A stretch of 64,000 bases of DNA from Pratylenchus scribneri. Lineage: Eukaryota > Nematoda > Chromadorea > Rhabditida > Pratylenchidae. Below the pieces are notes generated by a model. That model did no database searches. It saw nothing but the letters and a program-made list of their open reading frames with translations, and was not told the DNA's origin. The stretch is taken from positions 2,232,001 to 2,296,000 of the forward strand of contig JAQSEB010000021.1 of assembly GCA_030063045.1 (NCBI GenBank). Direction: 5' to 3'. Shown in pieces: positions 12,244 to 26,000 of this stretch. A program made the translations under genes and the position numbers. Positions within the stretch are counted from its first letter, which is position 1; each line of letters starts with the position of its first letter.

Positions 12244-12745
12244 CAGGCATGACCACGGCTACAATTTTTCTATAGCCGTAGCCGTTTTAGCCGTGGCTAT
12301 TTCATAGCCGTAGCCGCCCGTAGCCGCCTATTTTTTGAAATTTTATAGCCGTAGCCGCCCGCGGCTAGCCGCGGTTAGCCGTATTTTAGAAAAAAATTTT
12401 TTTGATCAAAATAATTTTTAAAAAATAGTCCAGAAAAGAAAAAATAGTCAAAAAATTATCCCGCTGGGAAAAATTTGCAAATTATTTACCAAAAATTTTA
12501 AAATAATGTCAAAAATTTGTAAATTAAAAAATAATAAATATTGATGGAGGGAATTTTAAGAAAAGTTCTTTAAAAAAATAGAAAATTTGTGGATGGCGGC
12601 TATCCCGCGGCTAACCGCGGCTATGGGTTTATAGCCGTTAGCCGCCCTTTAGCCGTCAAATTTTCAAAATTTGTAGCCGTTAGCCGCCCGTAGCCGCGGC
12701 TAGCCGCGGTTAACCGCGGCTTAGCCGTAGCCGTGGTCATGCCTG
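12244..12745. mobile_element. 502-bp hAT-like MITE built of TAGCCGCGGCTA-type repeats
   Basis: Terminal inverted repeat CAGGCATGACCACGGCTA and TAGCCGTGGTCATGCCTG, with GTCTAAGG directly repeated at 12236-12243 and 12746-12753. Both flanks consist of many copies of the words TAGCCG and GCGGCTAGCCGCGG, themselves palindromic; the centre is A/T-rich. No reading frame. Confidence 0.9.
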
Positions 12746-12956
12746 GTCTAAGGCCATTTCGCTTCCAATAAAATTTGAAATCATAATTCAGCAGCGAATT
12801 AAAAATTCTTTCTATTATTCAATTTTAAACTTATTTTAGAATAAATATAAACTCGCAAAATGATAATCAATTTTATTTTATTATTAAATTTTGGTGAAAG
12901 TTCGCTTGGGAATAATATTACGATACTCGTTAACAATTTGACTGTACCCTAATATT

Positions 12957-13637
12957 TAGGGACCGGATTTTTAGGCACCGAAAAGTGCCAATATATGCGC
13001 ATATATATGCACCAAAAAAGGCCAAAATATGCACCAAATATGCCAAAAAATTCCAAAATATGCACTAATATGCACAAAATTAAATAGATTTTTTTGATAT
13101 TAAAAGTTAAAAAATGGTAAAATTTTTTTATTAAACTCAAAAATGAATCATTTCATTGCTTAAAGTTGCAAAAAAAATATAAATTTCCAAAAATTTTGTA
13201 CTGCTTAAAAAATGTTGGATTTTCGACCCATAGGGGGGACCATTCTCCTTTTAGGAAAATTTTTCCATTTTATTTTTTTTACAAATTTTCTAGTCAAAAT
13301 AAAGAAATTTTCCCAAAAATACTATTCTGACTTAAATTTTGTAATATTTTTTCCAAAAATTAAAAGAACACAAAAAATTTTTTCGAAAAATTTCGAAATT
13401 TTCACTAAAAAATGATAAAAATTCTCGATTTTTTGGAAAATATGCACCAAAATATGCAAAATATGCACTAAATGACAAAATATGCAAAATATGCACAGAA
13501 TGCCAAAATATGCCAAAATAGGCATTTTTAAACCGGTTCAAAATCATTATTTGAACTCAAAAACAATTTTTTCGCACTCCCCAATGCTGTGCATATTCGC
13601 ACACAAAATATGCATTTCCATAAAAATCCGGTCCCTA
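12957..13637 (+). mobile_element. 681-bp hAT-like MITE, copy 1
   Basis: Ends TAGGGACCGGATTTTTA and AAAATCCGGTCCCTA, flanked by CTAATATT at 12949-12956 and 13638-13645. The interior has TGCATATTTTGG and AATATGCACC words on both sides. An almost identical element of exactly the same length lies in opposite orientation at 17513-18193. Confidence 0.93.
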
Positions 13638-14086
13638 CTAATATTATAATAGATTTAAAAATATTTTAAATTTTAACATCCTTTTTATTGTAATGAAATT
13701 TTAATATTGTAAAGAATGAATGAATTTAAAATTTTATTGAATTTCATCATTTTTAAAACTTAATGTATTCATTTCCCTCTAATGCATTTATTCAATTTTT
13801 CCACTTTAAAAAGCTTTTAACGTCCAATTTATGAATTCATTTTCCAACCATTACAAAATTTTTTATTCCAAAAAATTTAGACCCGCATTAAAAATGCTCT
13901 TCATAAAATCAACAATTATTTCATTGATCGTTTTATTCATCTTTGGAATTGCCAATATCTTCCACATGAATGAAATGATTGGCGGCGTTGAGGTGATTTG
14001 TTTGATTTTTTAATGATAAAAATTTTTCTTTGACATAATATACAAAAATGAGTAAAATAGGCTATTCATACAGTCAATTCGACTCT

Positions 14087-14275
14087 GTAACATTCTTTTG
14101 GACACAGCTAAATAAGGAAGCAAACAATTCGTGAAGGCGATTTGCCATTAGAAAGTATTAAAATTCCTTCGAACGTGACCTTAATAATTTTTTGAAAATC
14201 CAAAGCAATTTGTTAATAAATAAGCAACTTTTTATCAGAAAGCTCGGGGTTAAATTCAAAGACATGTAATTTTTT
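14087..14275. repeat. Dispersed repeat, copy related to 54243-54400
   Basis: CTAAATAAGGAAGCAA, GAAGGCGAT and AATTTTTTGAAAA recur in the same order at 54243-54400 (CTCAAATAAGGAAGCAA, GAAGGCGATATACCA, AATTTTTTAAAACA). It is not obviously palindromic and its ends are undefined. Confidence 0.55.
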
Positions 14276-14873
14276 AAAAATTTTTTTAGAATTTGGCTTT
14301 CATAAATTAGGGCCTCGGAAATTTTGTGCTATCAAATGTTTGATAGATTACTTTCACAGATTTGGCAATAGCCTAGTAATTCTCTAATTAAAAGAAAGAC
14401 GCAGTTAATGAATTTTCTCTACGCTTTTAAAAAGCACTATCAAAAATTTAAAATGCGCAACTTTCAATTCAATTAAAAAATTTAAAATTTACTCACCAAT
14501 AAATTTTAATTAATAAGAAAATTATTATAACAATTCAAAAATAAGTTCCAAAAATTTTAAAGGCTCATATTATTCCACTTCCGCATCGCCATCATTCGGC
14601 ATGCTATGATTTGGACGAATGGGAATGCAAGATGACATCACGTTGCACATATACAATCGGCTATTATATCCACGGACAACCATATTATATCTGCAAGCCG
14701 ATGAATAATAATTTCCTAATAATGGAAAGAATGGAAAGAAAGAATTCAATGGCATTTTAATGAGGATATATAAAAATAAAATGTTAAAAATTTTAAGACA
14801 TTTTAATGGGAAAAAACAAAATAAATTGTTAAAAATGTTAAATTGTGTTGAATAAATGTGATAATAAATAATA

Positions 14874-15105
14874 TTAATTTGCCGAAAAAAATTAATTTGC
14901 CGAAATTTTTTCGTGTCGAAAAATTATATTTTAGAGGTAATATAACTTGGCCATAACTTGGTATTAGGGCTCAGGGCCAGGTTCAGGGCAGGACGGAATT
15001 AGGGGCTAAGAGTTAGGGAATCTTAAAGAAGTCTGATTTGGCCAAGTTATTATGGCCTCAAAAAATAATATTTTTCGACACCCAAAAATTTCGGCAAATT
15101 AATAG
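14874..15105. repeat. Foldback element, uninterrupted copy of the 22428-23100 family
   Basis: Inverted ends: TTTGCCGAAATTTTTTCG with GTGTCGAAAAAT on the left, ATTTTTCGACAC and AATTTCGGCAAATT on the right. The centre has TTGGCCATAACTTGGTATTAGG and GGCCAAGTTATTATGGCC. The other copy carries a nested insertion. Confidence 0.82.
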
Positions 15106-15394
15106 ACACCCTTGAAAAAATTGGATGTATTCATTTTGATGAGATCATTAATATCAATGGTTATCTTTGTCTTTGCGATTATTTTGGTCAATTTTTGGCG
15201 ATTTTGCTCAGCAAATCACAAAAAGTGTGCCTACAATTTTCACCTTATTTTAAGACAATGCAATTTCGTTAAAATACTTCCTATGGTCAATTTTGACTCT
15301 TATAAATATGTTCAATCGATAGAACAATTTTTAAAATTTGTTATAATAATTTTCCTAAATTAGCCTGTAAATAAGAATTAGTTAGAGTTTGATA

Positions 15395-16305
15395 GGTTAC
15401 GTACTTTGTATCCCCTTTTTGGGTCAAAATTTTTTTCAGCTTTTCGGCCAAATAATATACCCATTCGACGCACCTTGACTAGCTGTTTAGGAAAATATAA
15501 AAATTTTGTTCATTCTAGCACTTTCGGCCAAGTTATGGCCATATGAAAATTGCAAAAGTGAAGGGTCCCCTCTCCCCCGCGGGTGGACGTTTCAGTGCCG
15601 GCCGTTTCAGTGCCAGCCACTTTGACGACTCATATCTCAGCCATAAAGAAACCATTTGATGCATTCTTGGTATCATTGGATAGAGCTATTCAAGCTCTAT
15701 TAAATGATATATAGCATTATGTGAATAGTGGAATATCCACTTAATTACAAGCTTCTAAATAAAGATGTACGACTCTTATTCACTTTTTCCACTTTAAGTC
15801 ATTAAAATTTTGATTAATCAAGAAAGTTTTATCCACTATTCAATAGAGGTTGAATAGCTCTATCCAATAATACCAAGATTTCATCAAACGGTTTCTTCTT
15901 TGCTGAGTTATGACTCGCCAAAGTCGCTGGCACTGAAACGGTCGGCTCTGAACAGACCCCCACCGCCTCTCCCCCTCCGCCCCCCTATGGGTCTGAACTT
16001 GAAAAATTTTTTGAAAATTTTTTTGGGCAAAATATAGCTCATTCGACTCGTCTTAATGGGCGGAGTATGAATTTGCCATCAGTTTCGTATAAAACACAAA
16101 AACAAAAAAGTTACAATCGCGCAAATCTGCGCAATTCCAAAATATTCCAGCGAGACTAAAAGGACCATAACTTTTTTAATTTTGAGTTTTATGCAACACC
16201 GATAACATTTTTGTTACCAGCTCGTCAAGATGCGTCGATTGGTATATCATTTCTGAAAAAATTTTTTTTCAAAAAAATTCGACCCAAAAAGGGGATACAA
16301 AGTAC
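15395..16305. repeat. Composite foldback element, about 0.9 kb
   Basis: Outer inverted repeat GTACTTTGTATCCCCTTTTT and AAAAAGGGGATACAAAGTAC. An inner second inverted repeat lies at about 15592-15950: TTTCAGTGCC...CTTTGACGACTCATA against TGACTCGCCAAAGTCGC...GGCACTGAAACGG, plus TGGATAGAGCTATTCAA and TTGAATAGCTCTATCCAA. This looks like one foldback nested in another. No target duplication recognised. Confidence 0.75.
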
Positions 16306-16489
16306 AAAAGTATAGAAAGTACCCACGAATTTCGTCATACATCATTTTTTTTCCCCGAATGATAAAAATTTTCCACTTTTCAACAAAATTTTCTATCAAA
16401 ATTTTCAATTTTAATTCATCTTAACAATTCTGATCGCCTGAGGCCGATTGCGGAGAAGGAAGATTTTTTACAATTTTAGGGATCCGTAA

Positions 16490-16613
16490 CAGCAGGATGG
16501 GTTCGATTTCTTTTGATTCGATGTCGTTTTTCGATCTTTTTTGGGATCAAATTTCGTTTTTCGATTTCAATAATTTTTTAAAGACATCGAACGCACCCCT
16601 CTGATCCGTAATT
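16490..16613. mobile_element. 124-bp hAT-like MITE
   Basis: Starts CAGCAGGATGGGTTCGAT and ends ATCGAACGCACCCCTCTG, flanked by ATCCGTAA at 16482-16489 and 16614-16621. Related in sequence to the element at 63345-63499. Confidence 0.8.
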
Positions 16614-17073
16614 CATCAACAATTAATCAATCAGTGAAAATGATCCATATAAATTTATTCGTTTAAATTTTATCAATTCATTTGTTTAAATCGATTTCTA
16701 ATGAATTTATTTAACAATTTTTAACTAATATTTTTGTTTAAATTTTGCGATTCCATCAAATCAGAATATATTAAAAAAGAAATTTTGGTTAAATTTAATT
16801 ATTTTATGGATAAATTCGTTATTATCATTTAGGAAAGAATTAAGATTTTTAGCAATTTTACATTTAAAATTTTCGGTGAAATTTTGCGAATCAAATCAGA
16901 CTTTATTAAAAAGAAATTTTGGGTAAATGTAATGGCTAATTATAATTATTAAAATTAGGAAAGAGCAAACATTAAATAAAATGAAAAAGATCATCAAATA
17001 TATGGAATGAAACCCGGGGAAATTCGCTATAAGATCCATCGGGAATATATTGCTATTTAGAACATTGGCCATA

Positions 17074-20000
17074 TTAAAAATGCACAGAAATTGTGTTCTC
17101 ATTCTCATAATGGTCCACGGGTTGGCCATTTCCCTGCTGCGCAAGAATATTTCCTCTATTTTCTTCTGCCATCCATCCAATTGGCTGTTTGTTATTCCTT
17201 TCAATTGGCACAATTTGATGGTGGCGTTGATGTCTACTGGATGATTTATTGCCATTTCCGTCTGATTTTTTGCCAAAAATGGCCAACACATTGGAACGTT
17301 TGCCGATGCCTATATTCCGTTCATAGGATGGCCATTTCGGTTGGAGTCGGAATAATTCTTTCCATGACTGAATGGATAAATGGAAATGTCAAAATAATTA
17401 CAATTAATTGTTTTTTTATGTAAAAATTTTTAAATTTGAAATTTAATTTATAAATAATTTAAAATGGAATATTGATTATTGATATTTTAGCAGAAAATTT
17501 TGTACTTATCATTAGGGACCGGATTTTTATGGAAATGAATATTTTGTGTGCGAATATGCACAGCATTGGGGAGTGCGAAAAAATTGTTTTTGAGTTCAAA
17601 TAATGATTTTGAACCGGTTTAAAAATGCCTATTTTGGCATATTTTGGCATTCTGTGCATATTTTGCATATTTTGTCATTTTAGTGCATATTTTGCATATT
17701 TTGGTGCATATTTTCCAAAAAATCGAGAATTTTTGTCATTTTTTTAATGAAAATTTCGAAATTTTTCGAAAAAATTATTGTGTTCTTTAATTTTTGGAAA
17801 AAATATTACAAAATTTAAGTCAGAATAGTATTTTTAGGAAATTTTCTTTATTTTGACTAGAAAATTTGTAAAAAAATAAAATGGAAAAATTTTCCTAAAA
17901 AGAGAATGGTCCCCCCTATGGGTCGAAAATCCAACATTTTTTTAAGCAGTACAAAATTTTTGGAAATTTATATATTTTTTGCAACTTTAAGCAATGAAAT
18001 GATTCATTTTTGAGTTTAATAAAAAAATTTTACCATTTTTTAACTTTTAATATCAAAAAAATCTATTTAATTTTGTGCATATTAGTGCATATTTTGGAAT
18101 TTTTTGGCATATTTGGTGCATATTTTGGCCTTTTTTGGTGCATATATATGCGCATATATTGGCACTTTTCGGTGCCTAAAAATCCGGTCCCTACTTATCA
18201 TTTATGCCACACCTTGAAATTTTTTATTAAATGACATTTTCCAAAGTAATTTTCTAAGTAAGCTGAATATGAATCTAATATTTATTTTTCGATACACATG
18301 AATCACGTGAGTTACATGAAAACTTAGTTGAAATACGTGAATTATAAATGTTTTTTTTTGCAAAAATTACAACGAAGCGATACTTTAGACTTCTTTAATA
18401 TTCCTATACTCCGAGTCCTAAACCCTAAGCCTAGTCTAACCTTAACCCTATAACCTAAATCTAACATTAATTATGGAATTAAAAATGGCCATAACTTTTT
18501 TTATTTTTGTATTTTTTCGAAAACAATGGTAGATTGAATATTGGAGCTCCATTCATCGAGTTGCATCGATTCAGCTTATAAGATGACCAAAAATTTTTTT
18601 TACACATTTTTCGAGTTTCGACCAAAAAAGCCCCTTCACTTTTTCAATTTTTACGTTTTACATAATTCATGTAATTCAAGTATTAGAGAAAAAATAAATG
18701 TCAGATTCGTGTTCAGCGCTGAAAATACCATAGAAAAAATGTCATTTACTAAAAAATTTCAAGCGGATGGCATAAGTGCCGAAAATTTCATTTCATTTTT
18801 TTGATAAATTTCCAACATTTATTTAAAAAAATTTTGAAAATTCAAAAAATTCCCTCAATACTTGCCTTTCCTTTGCGATGGAATTTCAATAAATTGTAGA
18901 GGGCCATCAGCGGCAACAACAAAAGTGGCATGCATGAAATGAGCCAACCAATGCCCAGAGCCCAACCCGGATAATCATAACGGCGTGCCCCTTTGCCATA
19001 GGTCAAATTGTGCGAAATTTGGGTGAATAAGACGACAAAGAAAATTACCTAAAATTTAATAAAATATTTCGTATATTTTATAAGCATCAATCTTTTTGTC
19101 AACAAAAATTAATTTGCTAGAGAAAAAAAATTTGGTTTACTAATTTGAGATATTTCCTAATTGAAAAATAATTTATTATTTAATTTGTCAAAAAAAGTAT
19201 GAAAATGGCGAAAAGATAATACAGTTTATGGTTTTTTTAATGGACTACCAAACAATATAATAAATTGGTTGAATTTATTATGATATGATGTATCGAAAGT
19301 TCGAATGGCATAAATTTGACCATGATTTTATCAAAAATTAAGGGTATTAAACTGTTTGAACGGATTTTCCCATGTTTGTTTCAAAGCAAATTTAAATTGT
19401 TATACCTAATTCAATAAGTAAAACATTAACAACTAATCTGCCTAGTGGTGATTTATCAATTGCTATTTGCTATCAATTTATAGGTTTAGGATAAACCGTT
19501 AAACCTTCAATAATATTATTGCCTTCAAAACATTTTTTTCATTATTTATTGTTTTTTTGCCAAATTATTCATTTTTTAAAAATAATATTATTGATTCTTT
19601 ATTTGATGACTGTTACATGATTGAACTTACACCGGCTTCTAAAGGCGCTAACACTGCCCAAATTGCTCGGACATAGTAGCCGGTTGGACCAAAAATTCGG
19701 CCAAGCACATTTCGGGGTGCCCCAAACATAGAACGTAAATCTTTCAAATAATTTGGCAAGCCTTCAGGGAATGAATTAAATTTTTTTAGAATTTTATGCC
19801 AGAATACCATAAATGTAGACAACAAGAACAATTTCCAGAATTAGCATTAACATTAGCGAGAATGAGGCAGAATAGTCGTTGAAAATGTTGAAATAGAAAA
19901 TGCCGGCCTATGGGAAAATGGATAAGAATTAAAATAAAAAATTTTGTAAAAATTTATTTTTATTTAATTTTTTTCAATGTTTTAAGACTCAAATTAAATA

Positions 20001-23000
20001 GAATATTGAAAAAATTTGGCTGAAAATAATCCGAAACATTTTATAATAAAACTCATGAACTAATTTATATAGCATTTTTGTTGGATACAAAATTAACTAA
20101 TAATTATAAAATTCTATTTAAAATATTTAAATTGATTGATATATATTTACGGGGTTATGGCCGAAAAATATACAAAAAAATGATTTTAATTCGTGCTAGC
20201 GCATTTCCAAAAAAAGTCATTTAAAACAATTTTATCCAAATCGATTTTTGTCTATTTATTTAAAGGGATTAAACCAAAAAAACCCATCATTTTTTCAAGT
20301 CTAGCATGTTGGAGAATCCTTAAAACCTGATTAAAAACAATATTAATGAATGCCTAATAAGCAGCAAAATTCTGATTTAATTTAAATATTTACACGAAAT
20401 TTTAGAAGAAACGTGTAAAACCATTTAATTTATTGATGATTTTTTGATTAAATTCTGGATTTTATTTTTAATTTTATCTGAATTAAGATGCTCTATATTT
20501 ATTGATCTAGCATCAATATCTATTTGAGAAACGAACCCGAGTGGACATGATCAATCCGACCAAAAACAGTGCCAAACAAACGAACAAAGCCAATGGGCCA
20601 CGATAGGCACGGACACGAGGGAATTGATCATAAATGGCAGTGCACATCACTTCGGCCAACCCAAATTGGGAGCTGATGCCAAGGATGAAAAGCATGGAGA
20701 AAAAGAGCAGTGACCAAAGCCAGGGTAAAGGCATTCGGCTCATTGCCTAAAAGGAAATAAATTTAATGCTATTTTTTTCCTCCAAAAAAAATTTTTTTCC
20801 GCCAATGACCCATAAAAATGAAATTTTTGATTTTTTTTTTCTAAAAATCATAAAGTAAAATGGAATGAAGCTCTCTCAGCCTAATAAGAAATAATCTTAG
20901 CTTTGAAAAATTTTATTCTAGCCCTGCTGATCCTAATCTTACGATATCCTTATTCTATTCTTAGCCCCTAGAACCCTTGCTCCGACCCTTAGCCCCTAAT
21001 CCTTAGGACCCATATTTCCAACCTAACCTACCCTAACCCTAGCCCATAGTCCCTAGATCCGATGTTCCAACCCGTGTCTAATAAGTCCTAAATAGTTGCC
21101 CTAAAAAATATTTTGAATAAAAAAATTTTAGATTTTTTTGAGCATTGAACGTTCGAAATGGGCTGGATTAAATATAATTTTATGATTTTTTAGAAAAAAA
21201 AAACAAAAAAAAAATTTCATTTTTGGGGTCAATGGCGGTAAAAAAAAGTTATTTTTGGAGGAAAAAGAGGTATTGGCGGAAAAAAAGTTTTTTTTGGAGG
21301 AAAAATAGGTTATCACAAATAAATTTAATGAAAATCCGTTGAAATTGCCTCCGGATATGCGATGAATGCCAGTCCGGTGCCACTTTGGACCACATTTTCA
21401 ATTTTGGCATCCAATTGCTTGGCCATGAATCCAAGGACGCAGAATACGGCAGTGCCACCAAACATTGACATGAAGCCTACAAATTTTTACATTTTATTAA
21501 TTTATTATATTTTTACAAAGAATTATAAAATTCACATTTCTTCCGGAAAAATTATAATGCATAAATTCTCTAGGAAAAAAATACTGAAATTATAGTAAAC
21601 ATTCACAACTCTTTGGGGAAAAAGTTTCGGGAATTGTAATTTTAATATTTCTTCTGAAATTTAATATTTCTTCCGAAAAAATTTCATTAAAAAAAATTCA
21701 TAATTCAAGAAAAAATATTTTCGAAAAAAAAAACATAATTCTACCGGAAAACATTTCCGGAATTGAATAATTAAAAATGGAAATTTAGTTATATTTTCAA
21801 AAAAAAATATTTTATCTACAGGGTGCGCCAAAAGTCCGTTCCCACTTTTATTTTTATTATATCTTTTTTTTATAGTTGACTCTATTTTAAATATTATTTT
21901 TTTTATTTATATTTTCCACCCAATTTTATAAGAATTATTAGACTTTTCATTTAATTTAATTACAGCCGATAAAATTAAATCAATTTTTAAATAAAAATAT
22001 AATATTTTCCATCAGCCATTGTAATTATGAATGCATCCTTGTAGCAATTGTGATGATGCGGATTGAAGCTGGACAATGAGAGGATGCCGCCAAATCCAAC
22101 AGACAAACTGTAGCAAACATGGGTGGCTGCGGCACGCCAAGTCTATTTTTTATTATATAACCTTATTTTCTAGTAATAATAATTTATATTTTTTTGGAGA
22201 GGAAAAGATAAAAAAATTTAAATTTATTTGAAATATTAAATAACAAAATTTAAATTTTTTTTTTTTCAAATTTACTCCTTTTATATTAAAATATCATCTT
22301 ATTAATTAATAAATTAATATTCCAAGAATAAAATTTTAAAAATTAATTTTTTAAAGATAAATTTTCTGTATAATCAAGTTCTACTTTATGTTTAAATATT
22401 TTTTAAATAATATTAATTATTAATTTGCCAAAAAAATCACTTTGCCGAAATTTTTTCGTGTCGAAAAATATTATATATTTTGAGGCCATATATTTTGGCC
22501 ATAACTAGGTATTAGGGCTAGGGTTAGGTTCAGGGTAGGGTTCGGCGGTACCGCAGTACCGGTCAGTACTGGTACCGAAGTACCGGGGGTTGGCCAGTAC
22601 CGGTACCGATTTTGCGAGAACCGGAACCGACCCCGGTACTACCGGTACCGTTTTTTCAACTCGGTACTAGTCGGTACTGACAAGCACCCCCTAAAATGGC
22701 ATTTTTGGCCAAATTTTTTTTCTTTTAATTGAAAATTTCAGTCAAATTTAAATCTTTTATGAAGCTATTTTTTATTTCTCTGTATCAAAAATTTTTGATT
22801 TTTGAAAGAAAAAAAATTGATTTTTTAAAAATTTTTATGATTTTTTACGATTTTTTCTCCAGTACCGTCAGTACCGACTAGTACCGGTACCGAGTACCGA
22901 CTACGCCGGAACCGGCAAGTACCGGTACCGATTTTTGACAAAAGTACCGGTACCGCCGAACCCTAGTTCAGGGCAGAATGGGATTAGTGGCCAGGGGTTA

Positions 23001-26000
23001 AGGAATCTTAAAGAAGTCTGATTTGGCCAAATTATATGGCCTCAAAAAAATAATATTTTTCGACACGAATGAATTTCGGCAAATTAATTATTTTATTTTC
23101 GACAAATTAATACAAATCCTTTTTAAATTAGTAATTCTAAATAATACTTACAACTGGATCCAAAATGACGCTAAAATCGGGATGCAATAAATAATAGTCC
23201 AGCCCAAGTTTGGCACCATCCAGCGTGATTCCACGGAAGAAAAGCACAATAATGATCACATAGGGGACAGTTGCAGTGAAGTAGGAAATTCTATGAAATT
23301 TTTTTAAAAAATTTAGTAAAATTATTTTTTTTTTCATTAACAAATTTATAAAAGGATTTAATTTGATAATGTCGATTTTTGAATATTTTTTTCCCTAAAT
23401 TTTTGTTTAATAATTAGTTTAAAATTCAAAAATAAATCAAAATTTTTCTCTCAAATTCAATTAATCGATCTGAATCTGATATGAGATAAATAAAGAATAA
23501 TTTTGTAAATTTTTTAAAATTTTTATTTATTAATGAACATTTTAACTTAAAGAATAATAATTATTTATATTTTTATTTACTCACTTTCCCATCATTTTGA
23601 CGCCCTTTACAAGGACAAGTGCCGTCAGAATCCAAGCAATGGCCAATGCGATGGTAACCTTCAAATTGATTCCACCCATTTCCTCCATTGTTGATGTCTT
23701 TTCGAGTACATAATTTCTAAAGGAAAATTTAATTTTAATTGGTTACCTTTTTTGGCACTTAAAATTATTCTTTTTTTTTGACATAAAAATTATTTTTTTG
23801 ACACTAAAAATATTTTTTGACACTAAAAATATTTTTTTGGCACCAAAACATTTTTCGATTTCTATATATCAGAAACCGGTTTTAGACTTACCAACTTTAT
23901 ACCATTTTGTAGATCTCATTGAGCCGCATCGATTGGTAAATAAAATGTCATGGTTTTGCCCAAAATTAAGAGTTTAAAAAATAGGAAAAATGGTTTAAAC
24001 GGTTTAATACCCTTTAATTTTGTGTCTCGATGAAATCTATAAAATTTGTATAAGATATATATGGTCTAAAACCAGTTTCTGATTTATTAGAAGACGAAAA
24101 CTAGGTGCCAAAAAAATAATTTTATGCCAAATAAAATATTTTCCATTTTTAATTAGATAAAAAAAATTTTTTAATAAAATTATTAAAATAATTTTAATGC
24201 CAAATAGGCCAAAATTTAACAAAAAAAAAATAAATTTAAAAAAATAAATTTTAAATAATTTAAAAAATTTATTTCGAACTCATAAAATTCCTCAGCCGGA
24301 CTGACTGCCGGAAATTTGGCAAATGTATTGGTGCGCTCAGCTTGAGCCTTATCTTCCGCTCCCAGATAGCATTTGCCATTGAAGAAAAATGCCCATTGAG
24401 TGATATTAGTGGCGCCCAATTCGCCGGCACATCTACGATCCTCCAACGTTGATTGGCAATCTATCAAAAATTGATTTTAAAAATATTAATAATTAAATTT
24501 TTTGTTGAATTTGCGTTTTTATGGCTTTGTAAAATATTTAAATTTATAGTTTAAAAAATTTTTTGATTGGCTTACAAATTGTATTGAATGAATTTGTGCA
24601 GGATGCCCATTCGCCCGATCGACCAGTCACAATCTTAAATAAATTATAAATTTAAGATTATTATTTTGTATCTATTTTATATCTCCATGAGTCGAAATTT
24701 TTGAATAGCATAAAATTGAATTACCGATGTAAAATTTTATAAAAGTTTAATCAAAAATAGATAAAAAGGGAGCGAATAATTTGAAATTTTACCTTTAAAG
24801 ATTTCTCTATTTTGTATGAAATACTTAGTAATTTTTAAGGATGGTATTTAATTTGGCGAAAAAAACATTGAAAATGGCGAGAAGTTTATAACGGTTTAAC
24901 GGTTTGTCCTAGACCCCCCAAACCTTATACCCAATCGATAGCCGATTGGTATATATTTTCGTCATGGTTTGGTCAAAATGAAAGGTTTTAAACCACTTAA
25001 ACCATTTTATGGGTTTTGGTTCAAAACCAATTAAACCATGACAAATTATATATCATTAGATGCGTCTTGACGAGTTCTATCCACTGGTATATGGTTTGTG
25101 AATTTTAGGCAAACCACTAAACCGTTATAAACTTTTCGCCATTTTAAATATTTCCCATTTATTAAATTAAATTTTACTCAAAAAATTAATAAAAAAAAAA
25201 CATACAATCCAAAGATAGATAAGAACCCAGGCGACAATCACCTTTAAATTGACAATTAATTTTTAAAATTAAAAATAAAAATAAAAATTAACATTGTAAT
25301 AGACGGCGACCATTAGGGAAATTGCGGCCTTAACAAAAAATGTTTAAATAAATTCTCTATTGGAATGAGACCATGCTCCATCCGACGCCCTGGAAAATGG
25401 GCCGAATTCGGCCATGCACAACCGCAGGCCCTGATTGACTGAATTGGCCTAGGGACATTTCCAAATAGAGCAATGGGAGGCCAACAACAAAGGAACACGT
25501 CAAATAAGGAATGAGGAATGCACCTTATTAGGAAAGGATTTAGGGGAAATTGATTTTTTGAAAATAATATACATTTAATAATTTTATTTTTCGGACTTAA
25601 TAATGTATTTTAATATGGCTAAAATTATAAAATATTAAAAATGGAAAAAGGATTTTGAGATGAATTTTTGAGAATAAAGATACAAAAATATTAATTTACA
25701 AACATTCGATAATTCTATAGATTTTGCTCATATGTCCAAAAATAGTTACTTTATCGTTTAAGTCCCATTTTTCCTCGAGAAGGAAAAGGAAAGGGTCCCT
25801 CCTTTGGGTCTTCAGGATTAGGGGTTACGGTTATTCAGGGAGAGGTTACGGATAGGATGGGTTAAAAATAATCTAATGTAACCTTAAACCATATATCCCT
25901 GATACCAATAGGGATACCCTTCACTTTTCCCTTACTTTTTCCTTCTTGAGGTAAAAAGGGGAATTAAACGATAAAAGTACCCCAAAAATATGCTTATTAC

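Larger units (their letters stand above)
12144..17073. other. Repeat-rich intergenic region, ENGase to SLC6
   Basis: These 4.9 kb separate two convergent genes. They hold at least five mobile or foldback elements, listed separately, and no gene I can support. Two small frames could be exon fragments but have no partner: 13831-13992 on plus (one hydrophobic segment, LFIKSTIISLIVLFIFGIAN, followed by a possible GT donor) and 14570-14755 on minus (61 residues, with CNVMSSC near its end). Confidence 0.5.

Noticed and set aside
17050..17423. Plus-strand frames and the hydrophobic minus frame over 16896-17423
   Set aside because: The minus frame that ends at 17074 is the SLC6 last exon; the others are shadows of it.
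18842..18870. SLC6 stop codon at 18842-18844, giving a short C-terminus
   Set aside because: AAAG|GCAAGT at 18865 is a consensus GC donor and the next exon (17074-17367) continues in phase with WKELFRLQPKW, the expected SLC6 tail.
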